Shown: positions 12,506-24,800 of the stretch, in pieces | How positions within the stretch are numbered: the first letter of the stretch is position 1 | Layout: the number at the start of each line of letters is the position of its first letter | From: Floccularia luteovirens | Lineage: Eukaryota > Basidiomycota > Agaricomycetes > Agaricales > Squamanitaceae | Direction: 5' to 3' | Assembly (NCBI GenBank): GCA_009739215.1 | Contig: VSJF01000007.1 | Span: 310,001 to 374,000, forward strand | Length of the DNA stretch: 64,000 nucleotides | Position numbers and translations under genes: made by a program | The notes under the pieces: generated by a model | The model's input: only the letters and a program-made list of their open reading frames with translations | Database searches by the model: none | What the model was told of the DNA's origin: nothing

Positions 12506-13794
12506 ATGAGCTCAAACACCGAGACTGAAGTCGTAACAGACATACCATCCACCGCAATCGTTCCACTAGCAGCTCCTAAACCTATAAAGAAACTCAAACC
12601 TGCTAGAAAACAAGTAAAACCTGGGGATGTAGTGAAAACAGAGACGGTACAGACTGGGAAGGAGTATAGTGGGTTTTCATTATTGTTGTGAATGGTGTTT
12701 ATATTCTGACACAATCTCAATCAAGATATTTGGTATAACAAATGGGCTGGTGGAGACCGCGAAGATAATTATTCAAAGTCAGTTTTCTTCCTCTACTCCT
12801 TCCACTCGCTAACTCAGACTCTCCACTCTCAGTAAAGTCAAATCCCAAACCCGTTGCAACATCCGACGCGACTCAGGACTAACTCGTGCCAATACAACAG
12901 GTATGAAATACACCTGTCTTTTCTTCGCAAGAGGGTGCTGTCCATATGGTTGGGAGTGCGAATACCAACATGTTCTACCTGATTCGGAAAAGGTGCTCCC
13001 AGATAGTTCAAAAGATTGTTTCGCTAGGGACAAATTCGCGGACTATAGAGATGATATGGGTGGTGTGGGTAGTTTCAATAGACAGAATCGGACTCTGTAT
13101 GTTGGAAGGATCAAGGAGACTGGGAATGGACAAGAGACAGAGGAGGTTGTGACCAGGCATTTTAAAGAGTGGGGTGCAATCGAAAGAAGTGAGTAAACAT
13201 TATTTCCTTCCCTGCCTCATAATTTCTCAAATTGAATGAATAGTCCGTGTCCTCCAATATCGTAGCGTCGCATTCGTAACATACGTCTCGGAAGTAAACG
13301 CCCAATTCGCAAAAGAAGCAATGGCTTGTCAATCATTAGACAACGACGAAATCCTCAACGTCCGCTGGGCTACTGAAGACCCGAATCCCGTTCAAAAAGT
13401 TGCTGAGAAACGCCGACTGGAGGACTTGGGTCAAGAAGCTATTCGAGCAAGGATGGATCCTAGAGTCGTAGATGCTATGAGGTCGGTGCGTGCACTAGAG
13501 GATGGGGATGAATTTGCAGAAGATGGCATGGATCAGTCAGAACAATATGCTGATGATGGTTACCAAGAACCTGGGACAAAGAGAAGAAGACTGGAGATCG
13601 AGGAAGGTTCGCCCGACGAAGAGTTCGAAACCCCAAAACCAGCTGGACTGCTGAACTCTGATACTTTGGAAGGCTTGAAGTACTTCGCTGAGATCAGAAA
13701 ACGTAATGGCCTTGCACAGGGTCAGCAGAAAAAAGCTCCACCTCCCACCCAGACAGGTTTGGGGCTAGCAGATTATGGGAGCGATGAAGAGTGA
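12506..13794 (+). CDS. CWC2: Pre-mRNA splicing factor CWC2 (RBM22-like)
   Basis: Four exons: 12506-12668, 12726-12777, 12833-13188 and 13244-13794. They sum to 1122 nt (373 aa). Domain order: a basic N-terminus; the NIWYNKWAGGD signature; the Torus region with a CCCH-type zinc finger (TCLFFARGCCPYGWECEYQH, near residues 95-120); then an RRM with RNP2-like LYVGRI and RNP1-like SVAFVTYV. The acidic C-terminal tail ends in YGSDEE. CWC2 is a component of the Prp19-associated complex and contacts the U6 snRNA and the intron in the catalytic spliceosome. Residues NVRWATEDPNP, typical of the family, follow the RRM. The start is the first in-frame ATG. It is convergent with the next gene, with about 220 nt between stop codons. 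Confidence 0.95.
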
Positions 13795-13957
13795 GAGTTG
13801 TAGTTAGAATTTGCGTGTATCCATTCCAGTCACATTATATATCATAACGTATACATATATGAATTCAGCCGACATCAGGTGTTTATACACTGGTGGATGG
13901 TAAATGAGGATTTCAAATACAAAACATATGAAGTGGGTAGTTATACACAGTTCCGAG

Positions 13958-13975
13958 GTATGTATGTATGTATGT
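13958..13975. repeat. GTAT tetranucleotide microsatellite
   Basis: Four and a half copies of GTAT lie in the short spacer between the convergent stop codons of CWC2 and the TMA46-like gene. Confidence 0.8.
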
Positions 13976-14017
13976 CTAGTTTTTCCTTGTCGCAGTAGCT
14001 AGATCCAACCCATGCTC

Positions 14018-15417
14018 CTAATCAGCACCATTTTCGTGGTAACCAGCATTGAGGCCAATGTTTGATATTCTGAGTTCTTCAGCAAGGCGGTCTTCCTCCT
14101 CTTTTTCACGTCTGTACTTGTCCAAATCCCAATCATCAGATGCATCTCCTTCGTCTTCTTCCTCGAACCATTCCGGATTGTACTGGAACTAAAAAATAAC
14201 GGCTTTAGAGTCGTGTGACATAAACAGAAACAAAAGGAGGGCACCAAGTCTCTGCCACTCATTCCACTACTCTTTCCAGCCGAGGATTGCGTTTCTTTGG
14301 CTTTACGCATGGCTTCTTCTTCAGCCAACTTCTTGTCCATTCGTGTCTTTTTCCACTTGGCGAATGTTTCTGGTGTAACCGGAGTTAGATTGCTACCCAA
14401 TTTATGTCGCTATGCATTCGATAGTCAATGTCATGAATCCCAGGTGTTGAAAACTTGATTTGCTCACTTCAACTTCTAGGAACTCTTCTATACTGATAAC
14501 TTTAGCTTTCGCAGCTTCTTCAGCAGCTTTTTTCTGTGATTTGAGTATGAAGCCAGGAGGTAACGCATGTCTATATTGGCACTGATCACCGTTTGGACAT
14601 TCCCAGAACCATCCAAACTTTTGTGTTTCGATAGCTTGGATGAAGTGTTTGCAAACGATCTAAGAGATACATTCTACACTCAGAAATAAAATGTAAATTG
14701 GGGATAGGGAGACATACGTCGGTGGTTGTTCGTGGATTCCCAGCTTTGGATAGAATCACTCTCTGAAGCTTCTCATCATCCCAAGTATCCATCGTATCTA
14801 AACCAAAACTCCAAGTCAATATCTAAACCAAAAAAAAGTCATCAGTGACGAACCATTAAGTTTCTCTTCCCTACTATCCTCATACAGATTCTTCTTCTCC
14901 ACTTTCCTCCCAACGTTTAAATCATGGCTAAACTTACACTTATTCCCCTTCTCACAAGTCCCCGCCTTAAAAAATGCACACAACACAGTCTTCGGATCCA
15001 CTCCAAATGGTACCTTTTGAGTTTGCACCGGTTTCAAAAGAGCTGCCTCTTCTTTAAGCCGTTTCTCCTCTTCTAGCTTTTGTTTTGCACGAAGGGCTTT
15101 TTCTTTTTCTTTCTCCAATGTTTCACGAGATTTACCAGCTACACTGGCTTGCGCATTGATTCGGGCAACTTCTTGTTTGACTTTGGCGGATTTGTTTTTC
15201 TGGGAGGAGGGGAATCAACCGGAATAGAAAGGTGTGGCATCAGATTGGTTTGCTTGTTATGTCGAATTAGCAGAATTGTTACCAACGTTTTTCATCCCGA
15301 ATGTCTACATGGGCATGGGAGGTGAGCATGTTTGAGATAGCAAAAAGCACATAAAATGACCTTGTCCTCTTTGATTTTCGAGGAGGAACTAGAGGGTTGT
15401 TTAGATTTTGGAGGCAT
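14018..15417 (-). CDS. TMA46: CCCH zinc-finger protein TMA46/ZC3H15 (DFRP1)
   Basis: Six minus-strand exons: 15417-15361, 15199-14854, 14797-14718, 14659-14468, 14409-14245 and 14188-14018. They give 1011 nt (336 aa). A basic N-terminus ([18 protein letters not shown], then KNKSAKV) and a coiled coil lead to CCCH finger 1 ([19 protein letters not shown]). After [11 protein letters not shown] comes finger 2 ([20 protein letters not shown] continuing to a final CQYRH). The C-terminal DFRP region has [16 protein letters not shown] and [12 protein letters not shown]. In yeast and animals this family binds and stabilises the Rbg1/DRG1 GTPase and associates with translating ribosomes. Intron 1 (161 nt) is longer than the local norm and might hide a small exon. 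Confidence 0.93.
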
Positions 15418-15715
15418 CGTGAGTTACAGTTGAATTAGTTAGTGAGTTAAGAGTGGTCTCTCTGAGGTGATATGGTTTTGATATTACTATGTTATGGTCA
15501 CGTGATGTAATTTATTCCATTGCAAATGAAGTTGGGTATCTACGTTTCAGCCAGGCTACATGAAATCTCCCTTCCCAATCATTCAACTCGAGCTTTCAAC
15601 CAGTTGATTAGACCCCTTGTTCCATCTCTCTCCCATACCCTTCTCTGCGGTACACGGAACCTATATTCCATCTTTGTAAGTACTCCCGGCAGGAAATCAA
15701 TGAAATAAATAAATC

Positions 15716-18411
15716 TTACACATTCCCATCAACCAAGAACACTTCGAGAGGTAAATATCCCATTTCAGGTGGTACCTTTCCGATTTCGTTATCCCTAACA
15801 TCCAATTCTTCTAACGTCCAGCTTTTCACAGCTTCAGCGTTCACATTCCCATTTCTGACGGCTTTACCATCCAAAGCAGCAAAAGCAGCAGCAAATCCAA
15901 CAAAAGAATCCATATTATCGATCCTATTCCCCTGAAGACGAAGATGTTTCAACCCAAGTCGATGTTCACTATCTTCTCTCAGCGAAGAAGTGACAAGTGG
16001 GGCCAAAACATCATTCATTAAAGCAGCACTTGTTAATTGGTTATAGGAAAGGTTCAAAGTTCGCAAGCTTGGGAAAAGCTTTGCAATGAGTTGGAGGATC
16101 GGTTGAGGTGCTGATGAAGACGAAGACATAGACGGCGAGGGTGATGAAGAAGGGGAAGGGAAAGGGACGGTCACAACAGGTACGTTATCTACAAGGTTAC
16201 ATCCCCCCAGATCAAGTTCTTCTAAGTGTGGAAGTAAACCCATACTTCCGACACATCCACTAACGGCTGGCAAAGCGAACGAGCGGTCCATCCTCCTGTT
16301 GGCGAGAACCAATACGCGCAGAGTATCTGCGAACGGTTGGGTCACAATCACTGATAGAGGAAGGGTTGGAGCAGGTACTGCCAAGTGCGACGCAGTTGCC
16401 GACGTGGATGCATTAGAGGAAAAAGCAGAAGATGATGAATGTGAGGCGGCAAGAGAGAAGGAGCGTGCATGGTTAGGCATTTTAGACGGAGCAGCTGAAG
16501 GTGGAAGTGTCAACGTGCGTGTCGATTCCGAATAATATTGCGGGCTAGCCAGAGAATGTACCGAGGACGAGGGTGGTGGTGAAGGAGTAGGAGCAGAGGG
16601 TGAATCGTTACGGGGAGGTGGTGCGCCCATACCGAGATTTTCAGCTGCTTTCTTTGCTGTAGGTTGGGCAGTAGCAGCAGCAGCTGCTGCTGCACGCGCA
16701 CGACGCTTCCCTCCTTCTGTTAACAATCCTTGCTCAGCGTCAATTTCCCATTGCTCTTTCTCCACTTTTCGCGCCACTAGCATATGTGGTTGGGTATCAC
16801 TGAATATGATGCCTGTCTCCTCCTCATCCGCTCTGGCAATACTCCTTCCCTTAACCTTCTCACTACGGCGCTCTAATTCAATCTCCCACTGCTCTTTCAT
16901 AATCCTCTTACCTACCATAACTCTGATCGTGCCCATGGGTAGGTCACTCGTTCCAAAATCGAATAATAATTCTTTTTTCACTTGCCCAAATGCGCGAGTA
17001 ACAGCTTCATGCGTCACAGCGGTCTCTCCGAAGTTGAGGACTTGAATGTTCGGAAAGGATGTGTTTGAGAATGGAGAAGATGTTTCTATTAGAGAGTCGT
17101 CGGAGATAATTGCTTTTTCGAAATGAGCTTCTTTCAGTCTTGGGAGGGCAGCGATGGAGGTGAGGAGTTTGTTGCATGTACCCAAAGGGTTTTCGGATAG
17201 ATTGATCTTTACAACTGACGAGGGAAATGGTAAATCAATATCTTCCGCCATTATTCTATTATTCGACGCATCGAAATTAATAAGTTTTGGTAGAGGTTGT
17301 GAAGCGCGCACGATTGCTGGTGCGAAAAAGTTGGTGCTGGGATTTTGTCTAAGTTTCGAACCGTCTTGTGAGGTGAAAGGAGCCTTGAATTGTATAGCTG
17401 TTAATTGATTGTGTGATATATTGAGAGTTGTGAGTTCTGGAAGAGAGAAAAAGTTCTTCGGTAATGTGGTTAGAGCGTTATGTGAAAGATCTAGTATTGT
17501 CAATGCCGTGAGATCGGCAAACGTTGTGGGTAGCGCGGCGAGCTTGTTGTGATGTAACTGTTACGCATAAATGCAATCATTAACGAGTCGACAATAAGCA
17601 AGACGGAACGAAATCGCATACATCAACAGTTTTCAAAGATCCAAAGAGCGATATTTCTGATTGAATCTCTACAATCTCATTATTCCACGCCTTCAGTACT
17701 TGTAGATCCTGGGCTTCGAACCATGCAGGAGTGTCTCGTTTACCTCGTCTCCCAGCAGTTGATTCGGGTTCAGTGGGTGGTGGCAGGTGTGGTTCATCTG
17801 GGACAAGTGAAAGCCGCGCTGGTTCTACACCCAAGTGTATTTCAAATAAAGCAGAGGGAATACAGGGTAAACCGCGCGTTGCTATGTTTAGTGAACCTTT
17901 ATTGTGTTCAATGGTAAAACGCGGAGCCAATGTAGTCAGGAATATCCCACTTCAACAGTAAGTTTCAGCACCACAAATAAATATTACGAATGCACGCACC
18001 CGTGCTCCTTGCTCGTTCAATCGCTTCACGTATAGGTAATCTTCCAAGAACGTCTTCCTCTTCTTGTTTCGATTCAGAGGCAAGTGTAGTGGGTATCTCA
18101 TCTTCCAAAGTAATGAAGTTCTCATGCGCGCCGGAACTGACTTTATTTTTGCGGCTCTCTAAATCCTTCTTAGCTGCACGTCGTTGAGCAATCGCATCTT
18201 TGAGACTCAAAGATGAAGGCGTCGAGGGTGCTTCTTGTTCGCGATCTACCGCAGACTTTGCTTTAGCTTTTGTTGGAGTAGGCGTTGGTGTTGTTGCTGA
18301 AGCTCGGACAGCCGATTGTGTACGCAAACGAGGAGTAACGCGCGACTTTGTAGGCGTCGTTGGAGGTCTCGCTGACGAACGTGAAGAAGACGGAGGTGGG
18401 ATGCGAGACAT
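15716..18411 (-). CDS. Leucine-rich repeat protein, LRRC40-like
   Basis: Three minus-strand exons: 18411-17996, 17949-17622 and 17557-15716. They give 2586 nt (861 aa). Residues ~1-80 are basic, Ser/Thr/Pro-rich and disordered. Around 150-170 comes the NIATRGLPCIPSALFEI strand that starts LRR arrays in this family. LRRs follow: LHHNKLAALPTTFADLTALT, ILDLSHNALTTLPKNFFSLP, ELTTLNISHNQLTAI. A low-complexity Ser/Ala/Pro insertion lies roughly at residues 460-540. The array then resumes (LEELDLGGCNLV, LRTLNLSYNQLTSAALMN, LEELDVRDNEIGKVPPEMGY). Plant and animal LRRC40 proteins have similar arrays; the molecular role is unknown, probably a protein-binding scaffold. The exon 1 donor was set at 17995 to keep phase. 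The gene is divergent from the C2H2 factor to the right. Confidence 0.85.
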
Positions 18412-19015
18412 TCTTTTTTTAAAGAATTTTTTAATGTAAATTGAGTGAAATTGAGAACGAAGGTATGTTTTGTTTTGTTTGGATGGTTGAGAGGAAGTAT
18501 ACAAGGACATACAAACGTGATATTTACATCCGTTTCTCTGTACCGAAATGTTTAGGAAAGTTATTCTTACGGTTGCTGCAACGATCGACGTGTTGAATGG
18601 ATGCATGGCTGTGGTTGGAGAATATTCTCGGAACGGACTCAAAACGCAACGAAATATATGTCCTTGGCACTGCCTTGACTTAGACTGCTTCGTTAGTTAC
18701 ATATATTGCGGTGCTACACCCCGGATCAACGGAAACCACAAAGAATGTCCGAAAGCTGGTTCCGCAGAGACGCTGGGACCAAAGTTCGACAATAGGGTGG
18801 TCAAGAGACTTGGATTGAAAGTGCAGGTCTCCATAAGGTTATATTGATATGATATGTGAGTGATGTACTGTTAATAGCGGGTGATGAACAGATTCGGGTG
18901 TGGGAGTGTTTCAAAGCTACCGCCAAACAAGCGACGCTACGCCAAACATGACCCCAGCGATCATGATCAGAAGCTCACAGCTTTTTTTCAACGCCTTCAC
19001 TACTCCGTCCTCATC
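18412..19015. promoter_or_regulatory. Shared divergent promoter region
   Basis: About 600 nt separate the start codons of the minus-strand LRR gene and the plus-strand C2H2 factor, so promoters and leaders of both must lie here. The frame of the C2H2 gene is open upstream to 18881, but I treat that part as 5' leader. No core element could be assigned with confidence. Confidence 0.4.
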
Positions 19016-21886
19016 ATGGATGTCTTTGATTCTCCTTACTTAAAGCACATCGATGTCGTTCCTCCTTCCCCGTCCGACCGCAATTTTGACCCCTTTGTCT
19101 TCCCCCCTGGAAACTCCCCCTTCTCTACTCATTCTGAGCTAGCTTTCGACACTGACTCTTACCGTTTCGCTGAATCTAATCCCGCTGCAGATTCCCGAGA
19201 CTACGATCCAACCGACTACGACCCTCCCTCCAACTCGTCGTTGCTAATGTTCTCAGAATCTGACTATCCTTCTGTTCCTTATCGTCCCTTTGATTATTCC
19301 TCCCCGTCATCAAATGCTTCCGCCCTCGACGACCCTCCTCGCTCTCGTGCTTCATCAGTTTCATCTGTGAACCACTACTCCCCTTCTCCACGCTTAGATG
19401 TTGCTCATTCCTTCGAGAACATGTCCTTCCAGTCCCCTCGATGGGGAAATGAAGTTCTCCCTCCCCCTTCTTCTGCTAATGCTGCACAGAAAGCCCCCTC
19501 TCCCCCACGGTTAGTGATGCCGGATGCCTTCCATTCTCAAGATCCCGTACCGCCCACCATTAATGCTCCAGATGGTGATGGCGGCCTCAATCATGCAGGT
19601 CCCCAGCTACACATTGTCCCTGCTACTCCTATTAGCGGAGGTGCAGCCGCACCAGCACCTAACCCCTTCCTCCGTCAAGGTAAGCACCCCACAATATGTC
19701 CTCCACACTTCGAATGCCCATTGCCCCTTTCGTCCGCTTACACTCCGCTTTCAGGTTCATCACCAGCCGCCCGTCTCCCTTCATGGGGCGTTGCAGAAAC
19801 TCGGGCAACCGGATCGGAGTTCACCTTCCCTAACATGGATGGGGAATCTGTTGGCCCAGATGCAAATGCTTCTGGCTCATCTTCATTGAATGACCCCTCC
19901 GCTTCGCGGGACAAGTCTAATGGTGGCTTTCTCTTTGCTAACAACCAGAGGACTCGTAGTAAATCTGATACCGCTCTAGAGCCGCCTGCGTGGGATGGAG
20001 GATTTAATCCTGCTACTGTTAACATGAATGATGTTCTACCAGGACAAAATAATTTTCCAGGATTTTCATTCGGTGAAACACATGAAGACAATAACGGACT
20101 TGACAGAGGTGTCCACAGCGATGGAGATGAGGACACGAACGGTGCTGGAGCTGGATCCGGTAACCGGAGGGCTAACCATTATCTGGGACTCCCTGAAAAC
20201 GGTAACGCTCATGTTCGCCGCTCGAGATCGGCTGGTGGCGCCGGCCGGCCAACGCATCACCGCCAATCACGCTCGGAAGATCTCCGAGGTGCCGGTAGTG
20301 GGATTGCAGGGCTTGACCTCCAAGGTAGCTTCACACACGGCCATGGTCATCACGGCCACGGTCATTCCCATTCCATATCTTATGCACCATCTTCTGGTAA
20401 TTCTCATATCAACGACAACAACGATAACAATGCATCAACCCAAGCTGAATTTGTCTTCCCTGCATCTTCTACTTCCCCTATCCCATCACCCCATCTCACT
20501 CCTCACACTCTTCCAGTATCCCTGACACAACAGCGCGGATCTCCATCTCCGAATTCTCACACGCTAACTCTCCCATCAGTTGATTCACACCATCATCTTT
20601 CACCGAATCAAGTTCCAAATCACCTTTCTCCCCACCTCTCACCGCACCTGTTACCGAATCAGGATCTACACAGTCAAGGTGGACACGAGGCAGGGCGTGG
20701 GAGAGGACATTACCGACGTGCCTCTTCTGGGTCTTACCGTACTACCCCTTACCCTGTAAGCCCAAATGCTAGCCCTAGAGTACGCTACGAAGACCTTCCC
20801 CCTACTGGTTTCGAATACGACGACCCACAAGTACAAGGTGTATTGGGACTGCAGCAGACAAGGGGAAGAGAGAGGCTTACGTATAACGGAACCTACGAAG
20901 ACCAACAACAGCAACCACAACAAAGGACGAGGGCATTCGAATTTGAGGATACTCTACTACCTCCCCCTCCTGTGCACGGCCACCGGAGGCATGGCAGTAC
21001 TGGAGGTGGCGGTGGTGGTGTTTACGATGATGGTATGAATATGAACATGAACTTGATCGGCCAAGGTGCCAATATGGGAATGAACCTAATGGGAATGAAC
21101 TCGATGAACGCCCTGAACAATAACAATGGAATAGGTGGATTGAATGTCGGATTTGACGAGATTTCTTTAACAGGACCCGGAAGAGGACGTGGACGAAACG
21201 TCATATCAAGTCCTCCACTTGAACCTAATCAACAAGGACCAGATCAGCACGGAAACACACCTGCTCCACCCGACTCTGATCTGCACAATAATTCGTCAAA
21301 CCAGATGATGTTAAATAGTGTTGCCAAATTGAATGTCACTACTGGCAGGACCGCCACTGCGAGTCAACAAAGAAGGAAGCAGGAAGCGGCCTTTGTTTGT
21401 CCTGTGCCGGGATGTGGAAGTACATTTACCAGGAGTTTCAACTTGAAAGGTGTGCACCTCTGCAACTTATCGAAAATAACCCAACTTTAACATTTCTTCT
21501 ACCAGGTCATATACGTTCACATAACGAAGAAAAGCCCTTCACCTGTCACTGGCCTGGTTGTGGGAAAGGCTTCGCTCGCCAGCATGACTGCAAGAGACAT
21601 GAACAGTTGCATACGAACTATAGACCATTTACTTGTGAAGGATGTAAGAAGCAATTTGCCAGGATGGACGCTCTCAATCGTCATTGTAAGTCCTCCTGCC
21701 CATGCGTTGAATATCCGTATTAAATACTGTTTTCCTTCAATAGTACGCTCCGAAGGCGGTGCGGACTGTCTCCGCATGCAAGAAGCAAGCGGATTACTTG
21801 GTATAGGCATGGGAATGGATATGGATATGGAGGGGAAAGGAAAGAAGACGAAGATGGAGGAGCCGTGGGCTGGTGTCGCCTTATAA
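19016..21886 (+). CDS. C2H2 zinc-finger transcription factor, CRZ1/AZF1-type fingers
   Basis: Exons 19016-21449, 21506-21685 and 21744-21886 give about 918 aa, or 893 aa if a 75-nt in-frame intron at 19680-19754 (GTAAGC donor, TTTCAG acceptor) is removed. The long N-terminus is disordered and rich in Ser, Pro, Asn and Gly, with an HGHGHHGHGHSHS stretch and a Met/Asn-rich stretch (MNMNMNLIGQ). The C-terminus has three fingers: CPVPGCGSTFTRSFNLKGH, then CHWPGCGKGFARQHDCKRH, then CEGCKKQFARMDALNRH. A LRSEGGADC tail follows. The FARQHDxKRH block is typical of fungal calcineurin-responsive and related stress regulators, but orthology is not proven. Both introns interrupt the finger region in phase 1. 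An alternative upstream ATG lies at 18881. Confidence 0.85.
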
Positions 21887-24800
21887 GAGTTTTTGTTTCA
21901 TTTTAAAGGTGTGTTGCTGTGAAACAGCTTCTATGTCCTGTCTTGCTGTCGGACATTGTGCTGTGTCGTGCTGTGGTTTACCCGACACTTCCACATGGGC
22001 AACGCATGGTCCTTGCCCAGCCAAATCCCTAGTAACCATCTCGTGACATCCACTTCTGTTTAGACCCGCCCTTGGAACAGGTTACCCAATCATAACCATC
22101 AACCACAAATCCCCGTCCCCTCATCAGTTAGGACAGCACACCAACTGAAGACTCTATCACGCACGACATTCCACTTATGTACGACACATTCTGTAAAGTT
22201 CATCAAACCGAATCTACCACACCTCGGACACAATACCTTACAAACGTGAAACAAGAATATACCCTCAACTCTCCCAAATTTTCGAGATTGTTTGTAAATT
22301 TTTGTGTATTTATTTTCTTGCCAACCTACCCGTGTCATATGTTTTTACCTTTTATTGCTCACACATTCCCTCTTCTTTCTCAACGAACGTGATTGTTATT
22401 CTCGATCTCTGGCTACCTGCTTAAGGTCTATAAATTCGGGGACTCTATGTAGTAAACGAAATTCCTGTTTTCCTATATGTTTTCCTTCCTTCTCACAGCT
22501 CTCCTCTTCTATCAAGTTAAATAACTTATTTTTCCTGTCTTCTGTCGTATAACGAAATGAAAATGAAATAAATGGAGTCATATTCATTTGGAGGTTTTAG
22601 TTTCCACAGTTTTATTTAGGATGTATGGCTTGGAGGGCGTACCTCATTTCAATCTTACTTCAGTGATGCTCAGCCCCGTGTGTTACGGAGGCCCCAGTAA
22701 GTCCGTAGAAGCCGAGATCTCCTACCTAGAAACGAGAAACCCATGCGACACCGAATACCCCTTATTTCCCGTTTCTACCTCTCAGCCCCTTAACCCTTCT
22801 TGACCAAGCTTGACACACTCAACCGTGAGTCTAACCAGGGCAACTCTATTTTTTGTTTTGTTACAAGCATGCTTTCTGAATCATCTCGGATCATGTTTAT
22901 GATCCTGATTGTGTGGTGTACCACACGAGTTCCACGGTATGAGATTGATGTCCCTTTCACGATAGATCTACATATTTCTGATTGCATCAATGGGAGAGAG
23001 CATTTCCATAAATTGGATTTATAAAAAAAGCGCTTGATTATAAAACTTATTACTAAAAGTAAGGGTAAATATTCGGGGTTGTTCGATGGTTGACTTATAA
23101 TGAAGATTAAAAAAATTCCGGGCTTGATTGTATGTGCATGTGATATCCCTCATTGAAGCCGACAGAATTTATAGTCAACCGGACAAAAGATTAAAACGAT
23201 AATGTTGGTGCATATCAAGAACCGAAGGGAAATTGAAAAATCACATCTGCATCTACATCTTTTACTTATATCAAGCTCATAGCCCCGTATCAACTGTTTA
23301 TTAATTGTTCAATGAGCTGGGCTGAAGTCTGAAGAATGCCTCGAGATCAGCTTGAATGGAAGAATGTCACAATAGTCTATTTATAGTATCGTGTACTAGT
23401 AAATACACTGGTTTAAGTCTGAATATCACCATTCCCTTCTGTTTCAAGGTGTCGTTGACTATCCAAGCATGTTTGTAATCCTACATACTAATCAAAGATT
23501 ATATCTACCATCTACTATCAGCTGTCGAACATCACAAGTCTGTTTTCTCCCATGGCGTCTAATTCATATTATCCGGACACTGAAAATCACGTAAATCATT
23601 ACACAAATGATACAGAGTAGTACATCAGTCAACTATGTAAAAACGCACCAACGACATGAAACAGCAAGCTTTTGACGCAATCTCACCGACGTCAAATAGA
23701 ATTACAAGGATTTATAAGTGGTGTAGATTTGTGGAACTTAAGCCAGGTTCCCGGTTCACGGACACCCAATATACTCAAAAGCACGGAGAACACAACGAAA
23801 CTGAATCTCCAAACCAACAGACGAACAGTTCATCGAGTTTTCCAGACAACTTGCTATTGATATCCAGCCTCTACAATTAACTCAAAGTCAATTGTTCGTG
23901 TTCCTACAAAACCCGGACCGGATCAAAACGAAACGGGTTAAGTGGCAATGTATATCTGAATCACCTCCATCATTAATCACCTTCTATCCGGTTGAAAATC
24001 GCGATCAACCTTCCTCAGCGCTCATTGTTGCAATCTTGGACCTTCTTACCCCTGTCAGTTCCCGATCATTGCATTTTGTGTTGTATGGGAATCTTATCCT
24101 CGGGAGTGTTGTTGGCCTGATGAAAGTATGAAAAAAAGAAAAGGAAGGGAGATCTAGTTGTTGAACAAGTACTTGAATCAGCGCCCGCATGAGAAGTTTC
24201 CTCCTGCAATTCTTCGCCGTTCATTAGTTCCGTGAGATAAGATATCATATCACGCAAATATTTGATGTGATTCATCCATTTCACGGAGAGAAATTAAATT
24301 GGAGGGATATGGATGTGATCAATCATGAGTGTGATTATTCGGTTTGCTCAACGCTGATGTAGGCTAGATACATTGTATTGCTACAAACTCTTTTCGTCAA
24401 CGGGACTAGTTGATGTTCCTCTCAGGTTCACGTTTCGGAATTTTGGTGCACGGGTAACACAGGAATAGTCAGGGACATTCGATTGAGCTCTGACCTACTC
24501 TAACTCTTAATACCTTATTTTTCAGGCACACTGAATCCATATCGGTCAGCTGCCATTGCGGGGGCAAAGCGAGCTCGAGGAGACTGTCGGATGATATCTC
24601 CTATCCGGTCTGATTTTCTATTTTTTTTTTCGCGGCCGAGTTGAGTTCAGTGAGATGCCGCTGAGCTGCTCGATCAGCCCTCTCCCACCATCAGATTACC
24701 AGGTCCAGATGTCAGCAGCAGAGGCTAGTTACAGGGACCCCAGGGTGGAGTGGGGTTGTTCGGCTCTTTTCATCGATGAAGAGGAATGAGGAAAACGATG

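Noticed and set aside
16299..17408. Several plus-strand frames inside the LRR gene
   Set aside because: Antisense shadows of a strongly supported coding exon.
18548..18847. 99-codon plus-strand frame in the divergent promoter
   Set aside because: Lies between two starts, has no motif, and overlaps the expected leader of the C2H2 factor.
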